A stretch of 64,000 nucleotides of DNA. It comes from Cinclus cinclus (lineage: Eukaryota; Chordata; Aves; Passeriformes; Cinclidae). A program made the translations under genes and the position numbers. Of this stretch, positions 1 to 7,950 are shown one piece after another (position 1 is the first letter of the stretch; each line of letters opens with the position of its first letter). The stretch is taken from contig NC_085047.1 of the NCBI RefSeq assembly GCF_963662255.1, forward strand, positions 13,136,347 to 13,200,346, read 5' to 3'. The notes beneath the pieces are model-generated. The model worked only from the letters and a program-made list of their open reading frames with translations. It was not told where the DNA came from and made no database searches.

Positions 1-222
1 CCTCTGTGCTGGCTCCAGCAGGTCCCTGTCCTTGCTGTGCTGGGAGCCCAGAGCTGGATGCAGCCCTGCAGGTGGGGTCTCAGCAGAGCGGGGCAGAGGG
101 GCAGAATCCCCTCCCTGCCCTGCTGCCCACGGGGCTCTGGATGCAGCCCAGCACACGGGGGGTTGTAGGTTGCAAACACACCTTGCCAGCTCATGTCTGG
201 CTTCTAGTCCACCGACAACACA
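1..222 (-). repeat. CR1 LINE fragment, cut by window edge
   Basis: This matches the reverse complement of the 3' half of an avian CR1 retrotransposon. The + strand shows the familiar antisense CR1 landmarks: 'ccagagctggatgcagcc', 'ggtggggtctca', then 'gatgcagcccagcacacgg'. The copy starts outside the window, so its 3' end is not seen. Similarity fades near 'gtccaccgacaaca' at about 215. Positions 1-112 are identical to 36393-36504, part of another CR1 copy. No intact reverse transcriptase reading frame is present; short open frames here are antisense noise. Confidence 0.9.
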
Positions 223-3200
223 ATATAGAACTGTAAACCAAAGGTATCCATAAAATTTTTCTCTTCATGTCTAATTTTACATTCTCTAAGTCACCTTACC
301 TTGGTCTGCAGTTTTTATGTTTTTAGTCTTCGCTCTTAATGAAAGCATGGATGGCTCAATAAGGGTGATTTAAATTTTGTTCTGCATGTCTCTGAAATTC
401 ATCATGATTCAAAGCACTGCAGGGAACAAGTTTCACAGTCACAGAACAGCAGCTAAGAAAGGTTTGTGTTTTGCACACACAATCCCTTTTAAAACAACTG
501 CTCTTCAAATTCTCACCATGTAGCAACTATTCTTTTCTATTACACATGCTGAAATAACTACTGCACATCTTGGCTCAGGCCAGAAAATCTTGTTGTCTCT
601 TCTTCATTGCTTCAGTAATAAAATATTCTTGAAGGTCCCTTCAATTAAGTTAACTGATGTTGCACTAAAGCAGATATTATTACTTTCATGATCTGGTAAT
701 ATGGTTCATGAAGGAATAGTTTTCATTGAAGAGATGGTAACAAATGGCTAGTGGGGCTTTGGTAACTAAAACCAGGTTTTACACTTCTCAGGCATGAAGG
801 TGAAAGTTCTAATGAGTTAAGGAAGTAGTAATTTTTGAAGCATCATTTAGAAGCATTCATAATATTCCCAACTTGAAAAAAAATAATCTTTGCTCTGGAA
901 ATTGTATGAAATAAACCACTGCTAACTGATATGAAAGAAGGGAGCTACCATGAAAAAGTCTGTTCGTAAGTACCCATAAAAGAGAAAAAGTACACAGCTG
1001 CCATGTTGCTGAATATGTAGGCAGTTATATTAGAGCCAGCTGGAGTATCTTAGCACTAGCAGTCTCATTCTCAGGTAAAATAATAAACATGTCCATAATC
1101 CTGCCCAAATATCTATACCTGATAGTGATGGGGTAATAACTGTTGCTGGTTCATAGCTTTTGAGTGACTGATCTGAGAAGAGGAATAAAGTCACACATAT
1201 AGAAATGTGGGAACATGGAACATACGGAAATCTGCCTCCAGAGTCCACAGAAGTTAACTTGTCTCATCTCTCAAATGCTACTTTTGCTGCACCAGACACA
1301 GAAGCCCAAGATGCTTCCTTCAGACATATAAATTCAGTGTATCAATTTCTTCGTCAGCACAATGTTTTATATTGTAATGACAGTTGTTTTATATTGTAAT
1401 TTATATTAAATTAGCACACTGTACTTCAAGCAACCTTGTTATCTCCAAAAATTAAGCAGCCATCTTCACCTGGACAAACTCATTTTACATTTGTACTTTT
1501 CATTATTCAGTTCCAGAAATGTTAAAGAGAATTATCCTCCCTATACAAAAATCTGTGAATAATTTCTTAGTATCTGAATAATTTCAGGTTTATTTTGAGT
1601 TCCTCTAGAAGAAAAGAGATTTCTTTATTTAAAAGTGACTTGAAACAGGGTGGAAACAATGGGTCTGTCTCTTTCTCATAAAATGCTTATCCAAAATGAT
1701 AGCAATTTTAGATCTTTATGAAAGTTATATCTTTATGAAAGATCTTTATAAGATGTTAAGAACTTGAAACATAAATGTGGTGTAAACATTTATGAAACTC
1801 TTTTGTTTATTGTGCATCATTTCCTCACCACAATAATGCTGCTGTTCACTGTTGTATAATTTATCTTAGTGCCACTTCAATTGTGTTTGCAGTTTTCATA
1901 GGAAAGCATCCTAGTTGGGATAATTACTCACTTTGGAGATGATCAGCAATTTGGTCCATAAGCACCTCTGAAAATTACCCTATCAGCAGAAGGCATTTTC
2001 CTGCAAGGGCAACGTATTGTGCTTAGAAGGGGTATTTTGTATTTTCTCCTTTCTTTTTTTCTATCCTTTCCTGTCCCCCCAAACATTTGACAATTGCTCA
2101 CAAGATGTGCCATTTTCCTTACACTCCTCACCAGATATATTTTCAGATATAAGATCTCCATGGGATTTTTTTTTTTTTTGTAACTGTGCCATTGCCATAC
2201 GGTCCCCTAAAATTCTTAGCTAATTTTAAGGTGCTCCCTTAACATTTAAGTTTAGAAGACATGTACACAAATCCAGCTGGATCTCCTGGCAACTTGGATG
2301 TCCACTGAGGAACATGTATTTCAGTATAAATATCCATTATCGAATCATCAGCAAGATTTCAGTTTCTATATTTAATTTCATTTGTGTTGAACATGCAATC
2401 ATCAATCAACTTAAAAATAAAATAATCCTTGTAAAAACACCATGGAGATGTTTCTTGACAAGTTCAGTCACAGCAAGTTTACAGATCTTCAGTTCTTGTA
2501 AACTGACTCAAGTGTAGTGATGAGAGCTTCAAATGTTTCTGTTGCCAGAGCCTAATTCTGCCGCTTTTATTCATATGGGAGGATAGACTCCTGTATAAAT
2601 AATCTCACTGAGCAAAACAAGCAAGCAACATGGGGGAAAATTAATTCTTGCTGTCTTTTTGCAAACTTCACAGCTAGTAAATCTTTGCGGGAGAAAAGCT
2701 GCCCAGGTAGCACAGTTGTGAAACTTGGAGGCTACTGTGTGAAAGATAGGGAACTTACAGATATATATCACTTCGATTCTGAGTGCAATACCCCAAAAGA
2801 TCTAAAGTACCAATGAAACCTGTAACATTAGGCAATACTTCTAATACTTCCCCTTCTTTTCCCCTGAGAAGTTCCTGGCAAGACTTTCCAGTCACTGGAG
2901 TTGCATTTTAATTGCTTTAAGAACCTATTGAAGTCGACTTCCTCACCTTTGAAATAACTGCCCCAGCAGAATGATCATTATACTTCCTGATACTGCTCCT
3001 CTTAGCAGTTCACATAGGATAATGCTCACTGTAGTTTGTCACTGCTCTTGATTTTAAAACTTACACAGCATGAAGACATGTTTGTTTTCTGCCAGTATAT
3101 TTGTTATACATTCATTATTATCCAGATATCATGTTTTCTAATGCCCTAGTCTAAGCACAGCCATTAAACTCCATGTCAGCCTTCCCCCCAGTAAACAACA

Positions 3201-5484
3201 CACTCTAAGGAATAATGCTATATGCCAAAACATGGGAAATAATACAGGTCTGTCATTACTAGTACCAATTAACGTTTTACAAGCACTTTGAAATTCTCAT
3301 CTTTTGGTTCATTTAATGTATGGTCATGAGCACCAAGTGCCATATAGATTTGGATGACAGAAAATTTGAGCTTTATTTCTGCATGTCTTTAATCCCCGTT
3401 TGTGTGACCTCAGAATGATTTGCTTTTGTGGTTCACTGTGAAACACTTTTTTTACAGATCTGTTTCTAACTAATGAGTTGTTCCATAAGCAGCAGAAAAA
3501 ATGAAACCCTGCACACTTACATACTTTGTCCCCTCCTCCCCTTCTCTCTCTGTCTCTCCACTATGGAGGAGGGACCTAAATGTACCCTAACATACATTTT
3601 AGGTGGGATACGTGACAGAGTACGTTGAGCTACATGCTGACTGATGGGCAAGCCAGCTGCTGCCTCTTCCTTCAGTGAGGCCTCTGTATTTCACAGTGCT
3701 ATTACAAGAATGTGATTGAGATTTTTACTCATCTTTTGTTGTTTTGCTCCACTGCTTCAGAGCAGTGAAAAGCATGTTCCTCTTTCCCTTGAAAAGCTGG
3801 ACTGACAGCAGACTTCTCCAAATGCTGTACCAATGTGTTGTGGACAGCCTACACAGCATGCTCTGGTGACTGCTGCAGACAAGTAATGAGGCAGAGCTCT
3901 CAGGACAGGGAATCCTGTTTGGAAGAGGAGCATCCTCACCTGATTTCAAAGGAGCAAGAAACAGTCACTCAGATCTGACACTGGTGAAGTTCTCATCACA
4001 TTGATAATTTAAAATAAGCAAACATGGGATAGCAACATTACTGTGGGTAAGAAACCTCCTACTTCTGCATTGTGTTGTGGTGGGGCATGTGTACATGGAT
4101 TTCATTCCTTGAATCTGTGATCAAGGTGCTTCTGACCCTCAGATAAAGTAGACTGTAACAGATGTTCAGGTATGTGTACAAGTTATTTGGTTTTATTTAT
4201 TAAAACTCCTTTTATTTTCTCTAATTATTCCACTTTGCTGGATGGAAATGCTCCAAAACATTAAAGATAAATTTGATAAAACTGGCATCCTACCTACTTA
4301 ATAGTGAGGGTTTCTTGCTTTTGCCAAGCAAGTTTTATTTTTATTTTTAAGGTTTTTATCTAATGATTGTTTTCATTACCTTTCTATATTAATTTATTGA
4401 TGATGTCTGTTTCTGTAGTTGGGTACTAGGGCTAATGGAACATTCTTACCTGGAAAAATGTCACCAAAAATTTCCTCTGATGTGCTTTCCTGAACCAGCA
4501 CTGAAGGCCACTGCCAAAGGTTCCTGCAATAAGGCATGTCTCACGACATTAATGAGCAGTGCACCTCCTAAATGTAAACCCCATTCCGACCTGTAAGGCT
4601 TTGCTGAGGCTGCCATATTTTGGATTTCCAAAAACTGCATGAGGAATATCAGTTCAATTCCACTTAAATATATATGAATCTGTTCCTTTTATACTATATT
4701 ACAAAATCTTTATCCTAAGAGCAGAACTGTAAGGTGTGTAGTAGAGTAATATGGTTCTGATTTACACAGTGTAGATCAACCAGCCAATGGCACAAAGCCC
4801 TCACATTCCCCTTTACCAGAATTTTCTGTCCACATTCCATGGTGTCCTAAAACCACCCTCCGGGGAAAGAATTTAGGCTTTATCCCCTGTCTTGCTCTTC
4901 CCAGGAAAATATTTCTTCTTCCTATATTTCAGAGTTTTGTAGACTACCATGTAGCAGGAGCCAAGCTGAAGATACTGATCATGTCGTTCATATTAGTTTG
5001 CTGCAAAGGGACTTCTTGTCTCCCTCCTCCTCCCCAAATCCTCTTGAAAAGGGCAAAGGAACGGTTGAGAAAAAATATTAGGGATGTGTTAATTTGGATT
5101 AATCCTTTATTATCCACTATCACCGCTCCACATTAATATAAATCTACTTTCATCTCCTTCCATATATCATACAGGTGGTAAGGTGACAAATTTATGGAAG
5201 TTGCTTTGGAGCCTATAGCTTAATTAACCCCCTCAAAAAGAATTACCTCTTCAAAGTCAAGCTGGACGAAAACCCACCCCTTTATGCAGGTTGCGGGTTT
5301 TTTCCCTTACAAAGCAAGATCCTCAGCCAGACAGCATCAAGGCATCCAAACGGTAAGCAATTTATTTTTTATCGGTTTTATTTCACGCAGCCGTGAATAG
5401 CAGAGGTATGTTTCCCCGTTGACTAATAACAGAAGTCAAACCAAGTGAATTCCTAGACAGCTGAATGCACATAATAAGCCCGAC
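223..5484. other. Upstream intergenic DNA, no gene recognised
   Basis: This is AT-rich single-copy-looking sequence 5' of the NCAM2 promoter. I see no exon with recognisable protein similarity; the open frames are 60-75 codons and look random. Small features are a direct repeat of 'gttttatattgtaat' at about 1366-1400, a 14-base T run at 2166-2179, a pyrimidine-rich stretch at about 3528-3560, and a palindromic GGATTAATCC at 5096-5105. Distal promoter elements may lie in the last 1 kb, but nothing proves it. Confidence 0.6.
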
Positions 5485-6068
5485 GGGATTAGTTACGGAC
5501 GCTCCCGTCCGCGAGGTTCGCGGCGGTCCCGCTTCCCGCGGGCGCAGCGGCGCGTCCCGGCCCGCGGGCGGAGCGGGGGACCCGCCGAGCCCCGCGCAGC
5601 CCCCGCCGGCCTCTCCCGGGGGAAAGAAAGAGCCTGCCAGGGCCACTCCTGGGGAATAGCCCCGGGAAAGCATCCCCGCCCGCGGGCAGCTGGAGCGCCG
5701 CTCCCGCGCTCTCCCGGGATGCCGGGGGCTTCCCAGAGGGATTTTCCTCCGAGCCGCCTCCTCTCCGTTTTAGGCTGTGTCCCCTCCGTCAGCGGCGGGG
5801 GGAGCGGGCTCCGGAGGGGCCGCGGCGGCGAGCGGGGGGATCTGCCTCATCCCGCCGGGGAGCTGCCGGCAGGGGGGCATGCGGTCAGGGACGCACGGTG
5901 TGGGGGGATGAGGGAAAGGATCCAGGAGGAGACGCACGGAGGGATGCAGGGTGGGATGCCCGGGTCCTGCTGGCACCTCTCAGAACGGCGGAGGAATCTG
6001 CGGGCTCTGCCGCTCGTGGCCGTGGCGGGGTGCGAGTGCGGCGGAGGGATCGGCCGGCCCGCCGTGCG

Positions 6069-6137
6069 CCCGCCCCCTGCGCGGCGGCGCGGCCCCGCCG
6101 ATATAGCGCGGCGCGGGAGGCGCGGCCGTCACTTGGC
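6069..6137 (+). promoter_or_regulatory. NCAM2: NCAM2 core promoter: GC box, TATA-like box, initiator
   Basis: In order: an inverted Sp1/KLF-type GC box CCCGCCCCC (6069-6077), a TATA-like ATATAG (6101-6106), and a near-initiator TCACTTG with its central A at 6131. The TATA-to-A distance is 30 bp, the spacing expected for TATA-directed transcription. A start at 6131 gives a leader of about 128 nt (6131-6258). That leader contains no ATG before 6259, which supports both the promoter and the start-codon call. The exact start site is inferred; other starts inside the island are likely. Confidence 0.6.
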
Positions 6138-6174
6138 GAGCGGCGCTCCGCGGGTGCGGGGCTGCGCGCACTGG

Positions 6175-6192
6175 GGCGGCGGCGGCGGCGGC
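6175..6192 (+). repeat. GGC trinucleotide repeat (6 units) in the predicted 5' leader
   Basis: Six perfect GGC triplets lie about 45 nt downstream of the predicted transcription start and about 66 nt before the ATG. They would be in the 5' untranslated region. Such CGG/GGC runs can affect translation and are prone to length change; the tract is short here. Confidence 0.9.
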
Positions 6193-6258
6193 AGGGTTTG
6201 CCTGGGCTGGCCGAGCATCCTCCAACTTGGAACTGTCCACCGGCGAGAGCTCCTGAAC

Positions 6259-6310
6259 ATGAGCCTCCTGCCTCTTTACCTGCTCGGATTGCTCCTCAGT
6301 AGCGGGCAAG
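6259..6310 (+). CDS. NCAM2: NCAM2 exon 1 coding part (signal peptide), partial gene
   Basis: This is the first coding exon of neural cell adhesion molecule 2 (OCAM/RNCAM), an immunoglobulin-superfamily surface protein with five Ig and two fibronectin III domains. It makes homophilic contacts and acts in axon sorting, notably in the olfactory system. The exon encodes MSLLPLYLLGLLLSSGQ plus one base of codon 18. That is a classic signal peptide: short N-region, leucine core at residues 3-13, small polar end. From memory, mammalian NCAM2 begins MSLLLSFYLLGLLVSSGQ, so this copy is one residue shorter and keeps the YLLGLL and SSGQ blocks. The start is the first ATG of the predicted leader and has A at -3. 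The exon ends CAAG|GTAGGA, a good donor, in phase 1 as expected. All Ig, FN3 and membrane exons lie beyond the window. Confidence 0.87.
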
Positions 6311-6490
6311 GTAGGAGCGCGGCCGCCTTTTTGCTGGTTTTTTTAATAAATTTTAATTATTATTCTTACCTATGCTGTTCACTCGCGCAAATTAACGGAA
6401 AAGAAACGGAGAAAAAATATTGAAAAATAAAATAATGCATTATCCTGGAACCAAATTAAGAAAGATCTAAAACTTGCTTCATCGCCTACC

Positions 6491-6512
6491 TTTTTTTTTT
6501 TTTTTTTTTTTT
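6491..6512 (+). repeat. T22 homopolymer
   Basis: An uninterrupted run of 22 T, followed by 'ctcccccttttcag', just inside intron 1 between the two CpG islands. Confidence 0.95.
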
Positions 6513-6620
6513 CTCCCCCTTTTCAGTCTTCAAGTGGTGTCATTTGTGAGGAGAAAAAAAAAAAGCTGGACAGTGCTAAGTGCACTTTAGCTGCTTGGCA
6601 TAGGATTTTTTCCTTTTTTC

Positions 6621-6646
6621 TTTTTTTTTTTTTTTTTTTTTTTTTT
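6621..6646 (+). repeat. T26 homopolymer
   Basis: An uninterrupted run of 26 T, preceded by shorter T runs from 6606. Together with T22 at 6491 it forms an AT-rich gap between the two CpG islands. It may be prone to sequencing or assembly error. Confidence 0.95.
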
Positions 6647-6909
6647 ATTTGCGCCAGATAAATGTGTGAGAGATATGAAGCGATTACACAAAATCTACCG
6701 AGCACTGGTCTTTAAAATCCGCGTCTGCCCGCCGGGAAGGCAGTGCGGGCTTCGTTCTTAGGAGCAGGGAGAAGTGCTGGCGGTAGAGTCCGTGAGAATC
6801 CTGACCTGAAGTCTGCCTGTCGGGGTTTCTCCTGTCGGGAAGACCCTTCCCTGCGCTCCCGGGACACCGAGCCCCGGCTCGGGGGAGGCGCGGAGGGGAA
6901 GGCTCTGCC

Positions 6910-6932
6910 GGGGCCGCGGGGCTGGGTGCGGG
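6910..6932 (+). other. G-quadruplex motif 1
   Basis: Four G-runs of 3-4 bases (6910-6913, 6918-6921, 6924-6926, 6930-6932) with loops of 4, 2 and 3 bases, on the coding (non-template) strand. It sits 8 bp upstream of a minisatellite. Confidence 0.75.
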
Positions 6933-6940
6933 TGCGGAGC

Positions 6941-7090
6941 CCTTGTGCCACGGAATAGCCTTGTGCCTGTTCCTTGTGCTTATTCCTTGTGCCACGGAAT
7001 AGCCTTGTGCCTGTTCCTTGTGCTTGTTCCTTGTGCTTATTCCTTGTGCCACGGAATAGCCTTGTGCCTGTTCCTTGTGCCACGGAATAG
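6941..7090 (+). repeat. Composite minisatellite of 13- and 18-bp units
   Basis: Ten units, every one starting CCTTGTGC. Two unit types alternate: 18 bp CCTTGTGCCACGGAATAG (A) and 13 bp CCTTGTGCYTRTT (B). The order is A B B A B B B A B A, covering 150 bp exactly. B units vary only at two pyrimidine/purine positions. The array ends where 'ccccgcagg' begins. Higher-order growth (ABB, ABBB, AB) suggests repeated unequal exchange or slippage. It is probably length-variable between individuals. Confidence 0.95.
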
Positions 7091-7150
7091 CCCCGCAGGG
7101 GCAGGGGTGTGCGGGGCGACGGTGCGACCCGGGCACGCTTCGTCCTTTGC

Positions 7151-7206
7151 ATGTGTGTGTGCACCTACATATATATGTGTATATTTATATATTTATATAC
7201 ATACGT
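7151..7206 (+). repeat. TG/TA-rich microsatellite
   Basis: (TG)n followed by 'acatatatatgtgtatatttatatatttatata'-type alternating purine-pyrimidine sequence. It may melt easily or adopt non-B structure, and lies inside an otherwise GC-rich island. Confidence 0.85.
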
Positions 7207-7650
7207 ACGGCGCTCGAGAAACGCGGACTCGGGCGTTGTGGTACGGCCGCGGGGTTTGATTTGTTTTCTGGGGCTGATATATGTATATAGCTATTCATTT
7301 GTTTATTTTCGGATATCCCCCTGCGCGGTTACTTAAGGATTTGTGCTCCTGGAAGAGGCTGCGCGGGAAGGGCCGCCGGGAGGGGATAACACCGCGGTGT
7401 TTGGAAACTGTTCGGGCAAGTTCCCGGCGTCCGGCCGGAGCACTGAGCCGCGCCGGGCTGGCCCTGCCCCCTCTCCCGCTGGCCCCCTGCGCTGTGCCAG
7501 GCTACTTTCCCCGCACCTGAGGGGGCGGGCGACGGCCCCGCGTCCCACGGAGGTTTTAGGGGAGAAATAAACCCCACCCAGCCCAAACGCCCCAGCGGGG
7601 TGTCAGCGGGAGCGGCGGGGGCCGGCCCCGGACCGCGCTGCCTCCGCCGG

Positions 7651-7665
7651 GCACCAGGGGGCGGC
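7651..7665 (+). promoter_or_regulatory. CTCF-like binding site
   Basis: GCACCAGGGGGCGGC matches the core of the CTCF consensus (CCACNAGGGGGCGC-type) closely, including the invariant AGGGGGC. It is in a CpG-rich setting about 1.35 kb downstream of exon 1. CpGs flanking the motif could make binding methylation-sensitive. Identification is by motif only. Confidence 0.55.
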
Positions 7666-7736
7666 CGAGCTCCACGGCGGCGGCGGGAAGCGCCCGGGAC
7701 GGGCCGGCCTCTCCCCTCAGCTCCCGGGGCTGGCGA

Positions 7737-7763
7737 GGGCCGGGCGGGGTGGGCCGGGACGGG
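7737..7763 (+). other. G-quadruplex motif 2
   Basis: Six G-runs of 3-4 bases (7737-7739, 7742-7744, 7746-7749, 7751-7753, 7756-7758, 7761-7763) with loops of 1-2 bases, on the coding strand. This is a strong G4 candidate, ending 5 bp before the 33-bp minisatellite. Confidence 0.85.
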
Positions 7764-7768
7764 CCGGC

Positions 7769-7950
7769 CTCGTGTCCTGTGAGGGGCTGGATGTGCCAAC
7801 CTCGGTGTCCTGTGAGGGGCTGGATGTGCCAACCTCGGTGTCCTCTGAGGGGCTGGATGTGCCAACCTCGGTGTCCTGTGAGGGGCTGGATGTGCCAACC
7901 TCGTGTCCTGTGAGGGGCTGGATGTGCCAGCCTGGTGTCCGGTGAGGGGG
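7769..7950 (+). repeat. 33-bp minisatellite, about 5.5 copies
   Basis: Units start at 7769, 7801, 7834, 7867, 7900 and 7932 (partial). Each runs from CTCGGTGTCCTGTGAGGGGC to GATGTGCCAAC. Units 1 and 5 are 32 bp, lacking one G of CTCGG. Unit 3 has CTCTG for CTGTG. The last unit decays after 'gtgccagc'. The near identity of the inner copies points to recent expansion. Confidence 0.95.

Larger units (their letters stand above)
5485..6320. promoter_or_regulatory. NCAM2: CpG island covering the NCAM2 promoter and exon 1
   Basis: GC content and CpG density rise abruptly near 5485 ('gacgggattagttacggacgctcccgtccgcg') and fall just after the exon 1 splice donor. The island contains GC boxes (GGGCGG at 5566-5571, CCCGCCCCC at 6069-6077), the TATA-like element, the predicted leader and the start codon. 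An EBF/Olf-1-like TCCCGGGGGA is at 5614-5623. An open frame runs through from 5719, but stop-free frames are expected in such GC-rich DNA and I do not read it as protein. Confidence 0.85.
6715..7770. promoter_or_regulatory. Second CpG island, downstream of exon 1
   Basis: GC-rich, CpG-dense sequence within the first 1.5 kb of intron 1, interrupted by a TA-rich stretch (7151-7206 and around 7275-7310). It carries a minisatellite (6941-7090), G-quadruplex motifs (6910-6932, 7737-7763) and a CTCF-like site (7651-7665). It may be an alternative promoter or enhancer. No spliced first exon could be defined; the long open frames on the minus strand (7329-8096) are low-complexity translations of GC-rich and tandem sequence. 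Confidence 0.75.

Noticed and set aside
5719..6423. 234-codon open frame through the CpG island, in frame with the NCAM2 ATG
   Set aside because: It is open only because GC-rich DNA has few stops. It crosses the TATA box, the predicted start site and the exon 1 donor. Only the 52 bases at 6259-6310 resemble real coding sequence.
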